Assembly: GCF_009184895.1 (NCBI RefSeq)
Contig: NZ_WESE01000002.1
Span: forward strand, 744,001-808,000
Direction of reading: 5' to 3'
From: Nostocoides sp. F2B08
GTDB lineage: Bacteria > Actinomycetota > Actinomycetes > Actinomycetales > Dermatophilaceae
Length of the DNA stretch: 64,000 nucleotides
Part shown: in pieces, positions 24,520-33,524 of the stretch
Layout of the letters: each line of letters starts with the position of its first letter
Numbering within the stretch: position 1 is the first letter of the stretch
Made by a program: the position numbers and the translations under genes
Notes under the pieces: generated by a model
Told to the model about the DNA's origin: nothing
Database searches by the model: none
Seen by the model: the letters and a program-made list of their open reading frames with translations, nothing else

Positions 24520-27500
24520 ATGGCACCGAGCGCCACCCCGTCCACCGCCACTCCCCTGACCGAGCCGCTGCTCCCCGCGATCAACCTCCGGCTGCGCCTG
24601 CTCGGGCTGCCGACGGTGCGGCCGGCCACCGCGGCTGGCACACCGCACGCGGGCGCGGAGGATCTCGTGGCCCCCCTCCTGGACCGGCAGCGCGAGCTGA
24701 GTCGGCGTCTCGACGACCGGCTGCCCCCCGTCGACGAGCGCATCGAGGACTTCCTCGCGGCATACCTGGAGGGCGTCGAGCACGTGCCGCGGCTGCCGCG
24801 GCGCACCCTCACCCTCGACCGCCCGGGCCTGGCTCGCGCGCTGTCGCTGCCGGTCGACTCGGACGAGTACGCGTCCGAGCTCATCACGAGCTACCGCCTC
24901 GCCAACGGGGTCCTGCACAACCCGCGCAACGACCGCCGCACGACGGCCGGCGTCTTCCACCTCGCCGAGGGCGGCCTGCCGATCCCCGACGACAAGAAGG
25001 CCGTGCCGCGCGAGGTCTTCGCCGCGCTGCTGACCCGGGCCCTCGAGCCGCCCACCTCCGCGCTCGAGCTGCCGATCACCTCGACCCAGGAGGACAAGGC
25101 GTCCTGCTTCGTCTCGCTCCTGCTCCGCCCCCTCGTCGTCGTGGGCGTCCCCGGACGCTCGCGCGAGCGTCGCCTCGAGACCCGCTTCATCGTGCCCGGC
25201 AGCATGGTCGCCAACCTCGACTTCGTCGAGGGCATCTTCGGCAACGCCGGCGACCCCTACCTGCCCGAGAACGACTCCGCCCTCGACCCGCTCGGCTGGA
25301 CCGGCCACACCGGTCTCGTCGTGCTCGCACCGCATCTCGTCACCTGCACGAAGAAGTCGCTGGGCCTGCCGCACCGCGACCACGCGACCGAACGCCAGAT
25401 CCGCGACGGTATGTGCTGGAGCGACCCGGCCGAGCGATACAACGACGGGCAGGCCTTCAAGGTGTGCGCCCGCGACGAGCGGGGCGTCATGGTCACCGTC
25501 ATCGCCGACAACTACTTCGGCTACTGCAAGAAGGAGGTCAAGACCCAGATCTCCATGTCCGCCAACCTCCTCGGCGGCGCCGAGGAGGAGCACTCCGGCG
25601 GCGCGATGGTCTTCCCCTCCTGGGACGAGGGCCAGGAGTTCACGAACACGTATGCGGTGGACGCCCCGAGCGTGTCGGCGGTGGTCGAGCGGGACCCGGG
25701 TGAGTGGGACGCGGACGGATCCGGCTCCGACGCCGCGGGATGGGCGCGCTCGACGTCCATCCCGGGACTCGTCCTCGTGCCGACGGGTGCCCACTTCTCG
25801 CTGCCGGAGCGCACCGTCTCCTGGACCGGCGCCGACGGTGAGCCCGCCACGATCCCCTTCCGCGGCGACTCGGTGTACCTCGACACGAGCGGCTTCCGGG
25901 TCCAGATGCGCCAGGTCCGCACCGACCCGGTGCAGTGGACGATCGTCGGCACGTCGTCGACCGCGACCGTGTGCCACAAACCGTGCACCGTCTCCGGCGG
26001 CGGCAAGTCCGAGATCTCCAAGTCGATCGCCGACGCCATCACCATCGGCACGGCCTACGTCGCCGACTTCGATGCCGACCTCGACGCGGTCGAACAGATC
26101 GTCTCCCGCGACTACTCCCAGCGCTTCGCCGACCCGGCCCGAAACGGCACCGACCACCGTCCGGTGTTCGGCTCCGAGCGGAGCATCGGCAGCGTGATCA
26201 AGCTGTTCACGCCGCGCAAGGACTACTCGGACGAGCACAACGCGTTCATCCGCTCCATCCCGTCCCACATCCTCGAGCTCGTCTACGTCATCAAGGTCGA
26301 GTACCAGCCCGAGTGGGGCGCCGACTGGCGCAGCCACCTCTCGGTGAGCCGGGTCAACGGCCGGCCGGGCAACCGGCTGCGCGTCGACGGCCGCCCGGTG
26401 CTCGTCGACATGCTGCGGGTCGGCTACGAGGAGGACGGGTCGTACCGGCTGTTCAGTCTGCGCCCGGACTTCGCGCCCGCCGTCAAGGTGCAGACCGAGG
26501 ACGACATCACCGCGTCCGTCGTCGTGCCGGGTGCGGACGGCTCCCCGTCGCGCAAGCTCGTCGAGAACTGCGAGGGTCTGCTCTTCCAGCGTCCCGACGA
26601 CGCGATCGTCCCCGGCTACGACACGATGGCCGAGGCGGACATCGCGGCCGCCGGCACGTTCCTGTCGAACTGGCAGCCCCTGGACCGCGCGGCCGCCCGC
26701 GAGATCACCGACGACGCCGTGATGCTCAGCCGGTTCACGCCCCCGATGCGCGAGCGGCTCACCGGCTTCGTCGCCGAGGACGAGGAGGCGCGTCCCGCAT
26801 ACGTCGTCTGCTCGGCCCGGCCGCGCATGGTGGACGGCAAGCCGTCGAAGAACCCGCGCTACCTCCAGGTCCGCCCCGACCTCGCCGACCCGCTCGGCAC
26901 CGCGACCGCCCTGACCGCCGTGCGGCTGCAGAGGGGGATGGCGATGAGCGAGCCGGTGCCGTTCGAGGTCGACGTCATCGCCGCGGGCCGGCGGAACAAC
27001 CCGCCTGGTGAGGGCGTCCCGGCGCTCTGCGCGTTCAGCCCGCTGCACTACCTCGAGCTGCCCGAGCTGCTCATGGAGTTCATCTCGTCGATGACCGGCA
27101 AGTCGCCGTCGACGACGGGTGCCGGCAGTGAGGGCGCCCTGACCAAGGCGCCGTTCAACGCGCTCCCGACGACCTACGACCTCAACGCCGCGTTCCTCTC
27201 GTATGCGCTGACCGGCTACGACGGGTGGCTCTCCGGTGCGGGGCACGTGGGTCCGAACGTGCGCGTGGACCACGACGTGAGCCTGCTCATCCCGGAGATC
27301 TTCGCCCGGATGCAGCCGCACGAGCGCTCCTGCTCGTGGCTCATCGAGCACAAGTACCTCGAGCGAATCGAGGACCTCGAGATCGATGGTCGGACGGTCG
27401 CGGCGAGCCGGCTCGGCTGGCGGATCACCGACAAGTTCGCCTCGATCTTCCTCGGCCGGATCTTCATGCACCCCGAGTCGATCTTCACCGAGGCCGTACT

Positions 27501-27963
27501 GCGGCCCGAGACCCAGGACCGGGCGGTCTTCGCGGACTCGGTCGACGTCATGGTGAGCACGCACGAGCGGGTGGCCCGGGCATACCTGAAGGACGGCACG
27601 ATCGCCTCGGCCTGCCCGCCGGTGCGTGCGCTCCTCGAGATCATGGCCGACGGGATCTCGGCCGAGGGGCTGACCCTCGGCGACCCGGCCTTCCGGGCGA
27701 TGTTCACCCGTGAGTCGGTGCTCGCGAGCGACTGGTACGCGGCGCGGCTCGACGCGGCGCAGGCCCAGCTCGTGGCCCGCGCCGACGCCGGGGTGGCGGC
27801 GATCGAGGCGCTGCTCGAGAGCGACCCGGACGGGCGGGTGGCCCGCCGGCTCGACCTCACCCACCGGCTCGCCGAAGTCACGGCGACCCGCGACGAGGCG
27901 GCCTCCTCGGCCGCCCGCGAGCGGCTCGTCGGAACCATCGGACGGCAGGTCTCGCTCCGCTAG
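24520..27963 (+). CDS. Probable pyrophosphate-dependent phosphoenolpyruvate carboxykinase (PPi-PEPCK)
   Basis: 1147 residues, no signal peptide, cytoplasmic. The family (described from Entamoeba, Propionibacterium and Actinotalea; EC 4.1.1.38) interconverts oxaloacetate and phosphoenolpyruvate using pyrophosphate/phosphate instead of a nucleotide. Its members are about 1100-1150 residues, twice the size of GTP- or ATP-type enzymes. Supporting features: the length; CHKPCTVSGGGKSEISKSIA, with SGGGKS at residues 492-497 where a PEPCK kinase-1 loop is expected; and an SVIKLFTPRKDYSDEHN region. Assignment is from family memory, not a search. The ATG at 24520 follows GAAGAGG; the TTG at 24499 is less likely. 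It is alone, divergent from SDR. Confidence 0.72.
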   Translation: MAPSATPSTATPLTEPLLPAINLRLRLLGLPTVRPATAAGTPHAGAEDLVAPLLDRQRELSRRLDDRLPPVDERIEDFLAAYLEGVEHVPRLPRRTLTLDRPGLARALSLPVDSDEYASELITSYRLANGVLHNPRNDRRTTAGVFHLAEGGLPIPDDKKAVPREVFAALLTRALEPPTSALELPITSTQEDKASCFVSLLLRPLVVVGVPGRSRERRLETRFIVPGSMVANLDFVEGIFGNAGDPYLPENDSALDPLGWTGHTGLVVLAPHLVTCTKKSLGLPHRDHATERQIRDGMCWSDPAERYNDGQAFKVCARDERGVMVTVIADNYFGYCKKEVKTQISMSANLLGGAEEEHSGGAMVFPSWDEGQEFTNTYAVDAPSVSAVVERDPGEWDADGSGSDAAGWARSTSIPGLVLVPTGAHFSLPERTVSWTGADGEPATIPFRGDSVYLDTSGFRVQMRQVRTDPVQWTIVGTSSTATVCHKPCTVSGGGKSEISKSIADAITIGTAYVADFDADLDAVEQIVSRDYSQRFADPARNGTDHRPVFGSERSIGSVIKLFTPRKDYSDEHNAFIRSIPSHILELVYVIKVEYQPEWGADWRSHLSVSRVNGRPGNRLRVDGRPVLVDMLRVGYEEDGSYRLFSLRPDFAPAVKVQTEDDITASVVVPGADGSPSRKLVENCEGLLFQRPDDAIVPGYDTMAEADIAAAGTFLSNWQPLDRAAAREITDDAVMLSRFTPPMRERLTGFVAEDEEARPAYVVCSARPRMVDGKPSKNPRYLQVRPDLADPLGTATALTAVRLQRGMAMSEPVPFEVDVIAAGRRNNPPGEGVPALCAFSPLHYLELPELLMEFISSMTGKSPSTTGAGSEGALTKAPFNALPTTYDLNAAFLSYALTGYDGWLSGAGHVGPNVRVDHDVSLLIPEIFARMQPHERSCSWLIEHKYLERIEDLEIDGRTVAASRLGWRITDKFASIFLGRIFMHPESIFTEAVLRPETQDRAVFADSVDVMVSTHERVARAYLKDGTIASACPPVRALLEIMADGISAEGLTLGDPAFRAMFTRESVLASDWYAARLDAAQAQLVARADAGVAAIEALLESDPDGRVARRLDLTHRLAEVTATRDEAASSAARERLVGTIGRQVSLR

Positions 27964-28167
27964 CGGCAGCGTCGTCCATGGCGGAAAACCGCTGGTCACA
28001 GCCCTTCTCGGCCATTGCTCGATAGGCGGCTGAGTCATCCGTCACCATCCCGGTCGCATCGTCGTCGGCGGGAGGATACTCACCGGTAGGAGCGCATGAC
28101 CGCGCTCTCCCGTCGCCCCGATCGACACCCCCTGTCGGGGCGGATGAGAAGGGATGAAGGAAAGAGT

Positions 28168-29487
28168 ATGAGAAGGACAAGGACGTCCGCGGCGGTCATC
28201 GGAATCGCCGCCCTCAGCCTCGCCGCGTGTGCAACCGGCACGACGAGCGACAGCGCCGACGACACCACGACCGCCGCGTCGACCGAGACGCAGGAGCAGA
28301 TGGAGGGAGGCGCCGGCGGCGAGGTGGGAGTCTTCACCTGGTGGGCCGACGGCTCCGAGAAGGTCGGCCTCGACGCCATGGTCGGCGTGTTCAACGAGCA
28401 GTTCCCCAACGACACGTTCGTCAACCTCGCGGTGGCCGGCGGCGCCGGCACCAACGCCAAGGCCAAGCTCGCCTCCGACCTCGAGAACGGCAACCCGCCG
28501 GACTCCTTCCAGGGTCACGCCGGCGCGGAGCTGACCGACTACATCGTCAACTCCCAGGTCGAGCCGGTCAACGACGTCATCGAGGAGCTCGGTGGCAGCT
28601 CGGTCTTCCCGCAGGACCTGCTCGACCGGATCACCGTCGAGGGCAACATCTACTCGGTGCCCTCGAACATCCACCGGAGCAACGTCGTGTGGGCCAACCC
28701 GACAGTCCTCGAGGCGGCCGGTGTGACCGAGACACCCGGAGACATGGACGCCTGGCTCGCCGACATGCAGAAGGTCAAGGACTCCGGAGTCGAGACCCCG
28801 CTCTCGATCGGCGGCACGTGGACTGTGGTCCACCTCTTCGAGAACGTCCTGCTCGCCGACCTGGGCCCCGAGGACTACGCCGGACTCTTCGACGGCTCGA
28901 CCCCGTGGGACTCCGAGGGCGTGCAGACGGCGGTCGACCACATGACCCAGCTGCTCGCGTTCGCGAACAACGCCTCCAGCGGCGATGACTGGGTCGCGCC
29001 GACCGACATGGTCATCGACGGCACCGCTGCCTACAACGTCATGGGCGACTGGGCCGTCGGCCAGTTCAACTCCCGCGACCAGGTCGACGGCGAGGACTAC
29101 GTCTACTTCCCGGTCCCGGGAACGGACGGCGTGTTCAACTTCCTCGCCGACTCCTTCACCCTTCCCGTCGGGGCGCCGAACCCCGAGGGCTCGAAGGACT
29201 GGCTGCGCACGGTCGGCTCGGTCGACGGGCAGCAGGCCTTCAACCTGGCCAAGGGATCCATCCCGGCGCGGACCGACGTCCCGTCGGACGACTTCCCGAC
29301 CTACCAGCAGACGGCCATCGAGTCCTTCGCGAACGACACGATCGCGTCCTCGATCGCCCACGGTGCCGCCGTGCCGCTCGCGTGGCTCGACGACATCTCG
29401 ACGGCCACGGCGAAGTTCTACTCCAGCAAGGACGGCACGGTCTACGTGACCGACCTGACCGCGGCAGCGGACAAGGCCCTCGGCTGA
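28168..29487 (+). CDS. ABC transporter sugar-binding lipoprotein
   Basis: 439 residues. A lipoprotein signal ends with LSLAAC, followed by a Ser/Thr/Asp linker. The extracytoplasmic solute-binding fold then begins (GVFTWWADGSEKVGLDAMV, FVNLAVAGGAGTNAKAKLAS, DSFQGHAGAELTDYI, YSVPSNIHRSNVVWAN). These features match the GtsA-like glucose/mannose group of CUT1 binding proteins, although the sugar is not certain. ATG at 28168 follows GAAGGAAAG. It begins the importer cluster and is separated from the permeases by a strong hairpin, so it is probably made in excess over the membrane proteins. Confidence 0.9.
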   Translation: MRRTRTSAAVIGIAALSLAACATGTTSDSADDTTTAASTETQEQMEGGAGGEVGVFTWWADGSEKVGLDAMVGVFNEQFPNDTFVNLAVAGGAGTNAKAKLASDLENGNPPDSFQGHAGAELTDYIVNSQVEPVNDVIEELGGSSVFPQDLLDRITVEGNIYSVPSNIHRSNVVWANPTVLEAAGVTETPGDMDAWLADMQKVKDSGVETPLSIGGTWTVVHLFENVLLADLGPEDYAGLFDGSTPWDSEGVQTAVDHMTQLLAFANNASSGDDWVAPTDMVIDGTAAYNVMGDWAVGQFNSRDQVDGEDYVYFPVPGTDGVFNFLADSFTLPVGAPNPEGSKDWLRTVGSVDGQQAFNLAKGSIPARTDVPSDDFPTYQQTAIESFANDTIASSIAHGAAVPLAWLDDISTATAKFYSSKDGTVYVTDLTAAADKALG

Positions 29488-29520
29488 TCACCACCCACCG
29501 GGAAGTGCTGTGAAACCCAA

Positions 29521-29564
29521 CGGTTCGCACCGGATCCGGCTCCGACCGGGTTCGGTGCGAACCG
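29521..29564 (+). terminator. Intercistronic hairpin between binding-protein and permease genes
   Basis: Perfect 12-bp arms CGGTTCGCACCG and CGGTGCGAACCG with a 20-base loop, 34 bases after the binding-protein stop. Such structures typically cause partial termination or protect upstream mRNA, favouring high expression of the binding protein. Confidence 0.7.
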
Positions 29565-29659
29565 CATACCCACCTCCGCTGTGACGGCTGCGGCCGTCCG
29601 CAGCACCCGCGCACCCGTCAGCACCCACGTGCTCCCGCTGTGAAGGGACGACCACCCAC

Positions 29660-30583
29660 ATGTCACGCGCGAAGACCTGGCTCCCGGGCCTCGTCCTCAT
29701 CAGCCCGTCGATCATCCTCATCGCGATCTTCGTGTACGGGCTCATCGGCCAGAACATCTGGACCTCTCTGAACGCCTCGACCAGGCGGGTCGTCGTGGGA
29801 GGGGAGATCGTCGAGCGACCCCAACACGCCGGGGGGATCGGCAACTACGGGGAGCTCCTCAGCACCTCGGACTACCAGCACGCCCTGTGGAACCTGCTCG
29901 TCCTCACCGTCGTCTTCCTCCTCGGCACGATGTTCTTCGGCCTGCTCTGGGCCGTCCTGCTCGAGAAGGGCGTGAACGGGGAGGGTGTCTTCCGCTCCGT
30001 CTACCTGTTCCCGATGGCGGTGTCCTTCATCGCCGCCGGTGTGGTGTGGCGCTGGCTGCTCAGCCCGCAGGAGGGTGAGCAGGCGGTCGGGCTCAACCAG
30101 CTCTTCCAGATGGTCGGGCTCGACGGACTGCAGTCGTCGTGGTGGTCCGCCGACAGCCGGTGGAACATGGCCGCCATGGCCATGCCGGCGATCTGGCAGC
30201 TCTCCGGCTATGTCATGGCGCTCTTCCTCGCCGGCTTCCGGGGCATCTCGGAGGACCAGCGTGAGGCCGCCCGGATCGACGGAGCGACCGACCGGCAGAT
30301 CTACCGGCACGTGCTGTTCCCCCAGCTGTCGCCGATCGCGCTGTCCGCGCTCATCATCATCGGCCACATGTCGATGAAGATGTTCGACCTCATCTACGCG
30401 ATCGCCGGCCCCAACTCCTACGTCGCCGCGGTGCCGGCCACGCTGATGTGGACCCAGATGTTCAACCAGGGTGACAAGGTCATGGCCGCGGTGAACGCGA
30501 CGATCCTGCTGACCATCGTGGCGGTCGTCGTCGTCCCGTACCTCGTCTACACCAACCGCACCGAGAGGGAGCGGTCGTCATGA
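29660..30583 (+). CDS. Sugar ABC transporter permease (MalF-type)
   Basis: 307 residues with six or more membrane helices (SRAKTWLPGLVLISPSIILI as first). The conserved EAA loop reads EAARIDGATDRQIYRHVLFP, which docks to the ABC ATPase. It forms the import channel with the MalG-type partner for the sugar bound by the upstream lipoprotein. ATG at 29660. The downstream permease start overlaps its stop (ATGA). No ABC ATPase gene follows. Confidence 0.9.
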   Translation: MSRAKTWLPGLVLISPSIILIAIFVYGLIGQNIWTSLNASTRRVVVGGEIVERPQHAGGIGNYGELLSTSDYQHALWNLLVLTVVFLLGTMFFGLLWAVLLEKGVNGEGVFRSVYLFPMAVSFIAAGVVWRWLLSPQEGEQAVGLNQLFQMVGLDGLQSSWWSADSRWNMAAMAMPAIWQLSGYVMALFLAGFRGISEDQREAARIDGATDRQIYRHVLFPQLSPIALSALIIIGHMSMKMFDLIYAIAGPNSYVAAVPATLMWTQMFNQGDKVMAAVNATILLTIVAVVVVPYLVYTNRTERERSS

Positions 30584-31509
30584 GCGCCACGACCGACGCC
30601 CTGCCCGCCGACCCGGTGCCACCGGCGGGCGCCAAGCCGACCACGGCATACCGCAGCACCGGGAAGGCTCCCGGGACGCAGGGGAGCGTCGCAACGCGGG
30701 CCACCCGCTACGCGATGCTCATCGCCTTCGTCCTCGTGATCCTCATGCCGATGTATGTCCTCATCGTCACGAGCTTCAAGCCGACCGGCGGCGCCGGCGC
30801 CAGTGACGCCTGGGCGCTGCCCACGACGATCTCGACCGAGGGGTGGGCGAGCGCGATCGAGCGCCTCGCACCGTCCCTGATCCGGACGGTCATCCTCGCG
30901 GTGTCCGTCGCGCTGCTCAGCTCGATGCTCGGGTCGATGAACGGCTTCGTGTTCTCGCGGTGGCGCTTCCCCGGGGACCAGGTGGTCTTCACGCTGTTCC
31001 TGTTCGGGATGTTCATCCCCTACCAGGCCGTGATGATCCCGCTCACCGGCATGATGCTCGACGTCGAGCAGGCCCTCCCGTGGTTCCAGGGCATCGTCAA
31101 GCTCATCGCAGTGCACACGATCTTCGGCATCCCGATCTGCACACTGATCTTCCGCAACTACTACGCGACCGCCGTGCCCAACGACATCCTCGAGGCCGCC
31201 AAGATCGACGGCGCGGGGATGCTGCGGATCTACCGCTCGGTGGTGCTGCCGCTCTCGATCCCGGCGTTCGTGGTCACGCTGATCTGGCAGTTCACGTCGG
31301 CGTGGAACGATTTCCTCTTCGCGCTGTTCCTCACCAACCGCAACAACGGCCCGGTGACGTTCGTGCTCAACGAGCTCGCGGGCGGGCAGAACCCGGACTA
31401 CCCGCAGATCATGGCCGGCGTGCTCATCGCCTCGTTGCCGACCCTGCTCGTCTACATCCTGCTCGGCCGCTACTTCATCGGCGGTCTGATGTCCGGCTCG
31501 GTCAAGTGA
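30580..31509 (+). CDS. Sugar ABC transporter permease (MalG-type)
   Basis: 309 residues: a short Pro/Ala-rich cytoplasmic start, then six membrane helices (YAMLIAFVLVILMPMYVLIV as the first). The EAA motif is EAAKIDGAGMLRIYRSVVLP. It pairs with the preceding permease. ATG overlaps the upstream stop by four bases. The cluster lacks its own ATPase; in actinobacteria a shared MsiK-type ATPase often serves several CUT1 importers, which is the likely arrangement here (inference). Confidence 0.9.
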   Translation: MSATTDALPADPVPPAGAKPTTAYRSTGKAPGTQGSVATRATRYAMLIAFVLVILMPMYVLIVTSFKPTGGAGASDAWALPTTISTEGWASAIERLAPSLIRTVILAVSVALLSSMLGSMNGFVFSRWRFPGDQVVFTLFLFGMFIPYQAVMIPLTGMMLDVEQALPWFQGIVKLIAVHTIFGIPICTLIFRNYYATAVPNDILEAAKIDGAGMLRIYRSVVLPLSIPAFVVTLIWQFTSAWNDFLFALFLTNRNNGPVTFVLNELAGGQNPDYPQIMAGVLIASLPTLLVYILLGRYFIGGLMSGSVK

Positions 31510-31537
31510 TCCCTGCGTTTGGCGCGAAGTTACCAGT

Positions 31538-31559
31538 CCGGTGCGAGATCTCGCACCGG
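31538..31559. terminator. 22-bp perfect palindrome after the sugar importer
   Basis: A palindrome with half-site CCGGTGCGAGA and no spacer ends the cluster before the convergent FUSC gene. It shares the string CGGTGCGA with the intercistronic hairpin at 29553. With no loop it is a poor terminator by itself, so an operator is an alternative. Confidence 0.5.
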
Positions 31560-31598
31560 TCGGATGAGGAACACGCCGGTGCTCGCCGACTCTGACGC

Positions 31599-32801
31599 TC
31601 AGTGCATGTCCGGCAGCAGCTCCTGCGCGTCGGCGTAGGTGAGCCCGGTCAGCTCGAGCAGGTCGATGAGGATGCTGCGGGCCTGGCCGATGATGACGAC
31701 GTTGGACAACGACAGCGCGTGGTGGTCGATGCCCGAGCTGAGGTCGCCCGCCGCGATGATCCGGTCGCGCGCGCGGGTGGGGAGCCGCCGGGCGGTCAGC
31801 TCGCGGGCGCAGAACTCCGCGATGTCGGCGACGTCGTCGATGAGCGCGATGACCTCCGGCGAGACCGGCTCACCGCGATACGCCGACACCGTGACGCGCC
31901 GGGCGAGGACGCGAAGGTTGCGCAGCATCCGGTCCAACGGGGCGACGAGCGCCGCGACCTCCTGCATGTCCTGCCGGTGTCCCCGCAGCAACGGCGAGTA
32001 GCGCACGAGCTCGACGCCCTCGGCCGCTGCCGTCGACAGCTCGGAGAGCATCGTCTCGGTGGCGCGCGCCCGGTCGAGCACGGCGTCGGCCGCCTCCTGG
32101 TCGCCGGACCCCAGCGCGGCCTCGGCTGACCGGAGCGTCGCGGCGGCCTCGCTGAGGACGGCGGCGGCGCGGTGCCGCGGTCGCTGGATCGGCGAGGTCG
32201 GCGCGACCAACGCGATGACGAGCGCGATCGCACAGCCGAGCAGGGCGTCGGCCCACCGGGCGAACCCGGAGTCGACGCCGGGGAGGAGTGTGATGACGAC
32301 GGCCGACTGGATGCCCGCCTGCATGACCATGAGCGTGCGCGCGCCGAGCCAGAGTGCGACCGACATCGCGATGAACACGGCGAGGGTGATCTGCCAGGCG
32401 CCGCTGCCGAAGACGGTGACGAAGATGTCGCCGACGAGGACACCGAGGAACACCCCGACGGCGACCTCGACGACGCGCGAGATCCGCTGCCCGTAGGACA
32501 GGCCGAGACACAGGATCGCGGCGATCGAGGCGAAGAACGGCTGCTCGTGTCCGAGCAGGCGCTGACCGAGAAACCATCCGAGCCCGGCGGCGAGCGCCAT
32601 CTGGGTGACGAGGAACAGGTGCGACCGCCACCGCCGCAGGCTGCGCCGCTGCGAGGCGAGACCTGCCCGGCCCGCGCGCTCGCTGAGGTCGAACGCCCTC
32701 AGCGACATGTGCTGCAGCGCCGTCCCCCACGGCCGTGCGGGTCGGTCCGGCACCGGATCGGGTCCGGATCCGGTATGCGGTGGTCGCGGCGTCTCACTCA
32801 C
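31599..32801 (-). CDS. FUSC-family (aromatic acid exporter-like) membrane protein
   Basis: 400 residues. A cytoplasmic N-terminal segment precedes six helices between about residues 60 and 205 (FLVTQMALAAGLGWFLG, ASIAAILCLGLSYGQR, VVEVAVGVFLGVLVGDIF, AVFIAMSVALWLGARTL). A long C-terminal soluble helical domain (about 210-400) follows. The family includes fusaric acid/aromatic acid exporters and YccS-like proteins; the cargo is unknown. The GTG start at 32801 overlaps the TGA of a remnant reading frame ending at 32798 (GTGA), suggesting former translational coupling. The gene is convergent with the sugar importer. Confidence 0.82.
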   Translation of the reverse strand: MSETPRPPHTGSGPDPVPDRPARPWGTALQHMSLRAFDLSERAGRAGLASQRRSLRRWRSHLFLVTQMALAAGLGWFLGQRLLGHEQPFFASIAAILCLGLSYGQRISRVVEVAVGVFLGVLVGDIFVTVFGSGAWQITLAVFIAMSVALWLGARTLMVMQAGIQSAVVITLLPGVDSGFARWADALLGCAIALVIALVAPTSPIQRPRHRAAAVLSEAAATLRSAEAALGSGDQEAADAVLDRARATETMLSELSTAAAEGVELVRYSPLLRGHRQDMQEVAALVAPLDRMLRNLRVLARRVTVSAYRGEPVSPEVIALIDDVADIAEFCARELTARRLPTRARDRIIAAGDLSSGIDHHALSLSNVVIIGQARSILIDLLELTGLTYADAQELLPDMH

Positions 32802-33093
32802 GCGCCCATTGTCCTCGGTCGCCTGGGTCCAGCCGGCCGAGGCAGCTCTGCTCGGAGCGTGACCGAGATGCCCTCGGTGTAGGTGCCGTCGCGTCGCTTG
32901 CGGGGCAGCTTGACGGCGTGGGCGACGACGACGCGGGCCAGCGCCTCGGGGTCCGGATGGCCGAACTGGGCGCCGATGGTCGAGAGCAGCCAGCGGCGTG
33001 ACTGCACCTGCCGTCGGCGTCGCCGTAGGCGGTGATCGCCGAGCGCGAGGTGTCGGCCGCGACCTCGGCCGCGGCACTGAACCCGCCCCAGGG
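32798..33093 (-). pseudogene. Frameshifted remnant of an unrecognised protein upstream of the FUSC gene
   Basis: Two overlapping minus-strand frames each look protein-like over part of this interval. The upstream frame reads PWGGFSAAAEVAADTSRSAI then TAYGDADGR. The downstream frame reads SRRWLLSTIGAQFGHPDPEA then LARVVVAHAVKLPRKRRDG and ends in a TGA that overlaps the FUSC start. Joined near 33000, they give one plausible polypeptide of about 95 residues; neither frame alone has normal composition throughout. No family is recognised. It may be a degenerate gene or a sequencing error. Confidence 0.35.
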
Positions 33094-33145
33094 ACAATTG
33101 CCGTCTCGACCCTGTCGGACGCCCCTGGGTCAGACCTGCCGGCGG

Positions 33146-33379
33146 TCAGCGCTGCGGGACCCACAGCGGGGCGGGCACGCCGTTGCCGGTGAGGTCGTCG
33201 CACCGGACGAACTGCCTGCCGACCCGCTGCAGCGAGCACGACGAGGATGTCGACGTCCGCTCGGGCATTGGGCCGGGATCCGGCTTCGCGGACGAGGGGA
33301 CGGCGGTGGTGGCGAGAAGCGCGCACGCGACAAGGGCGGTGGCGGCACTGCCGATGACGCGGGAGTGAAGAGGGGACAT
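33146..33379 (-). CDS. Small secreted protein, 77 residues
   Basis: Hydrophobic signal sequence (SRVIGSAATALVACALLATT) with a likely cleavage after SSA near residue 31, then a short mature region with two cysteines (SCSLQRVGRQFVRCDDLTGN) ending VPAPLWVPQR. No domain is recognised. ATG at 33379 preceded by GAGGTCAGGTC. It could instead be unexpressed, but the signal peptide and codon use favour a real gene. It is divergent from the large regulator at 33525. Confidence 0.5.
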   Translation of the reverse strand: MSPLHSRVIGSAATALVACALLATTAVPSSAKPDPGPMPERTSTSSSCSLQRVGRQFVRCDDLTGNGVPAPLWVPQR

Positions 33380-33524
33380 GACCTGACCTCACGATCGATG
33401 GGGCGCCACCCGGACGGATGGCTTCACCGTTGTGACAGACCGCGGTACCAGAGCCGTACCGGGCGGGTATCACGCCGGTATCGCGGCCATTGACGGGCCA
33501 TCTCCGCAGGTGGACATTCATGAC

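Noticed and set aside
24250-28038. 1262-residue minus-strand open frame
   Set aside because: Antisense shadow of the PEP carboxykinase gene, which has a ribosome binding site and recognisable loop.
29521-29564. tRNA
   Set aside because: It resembles a T-arm string (GGTTCG) but lacks the cloverleaf; it is a simple hairpin.
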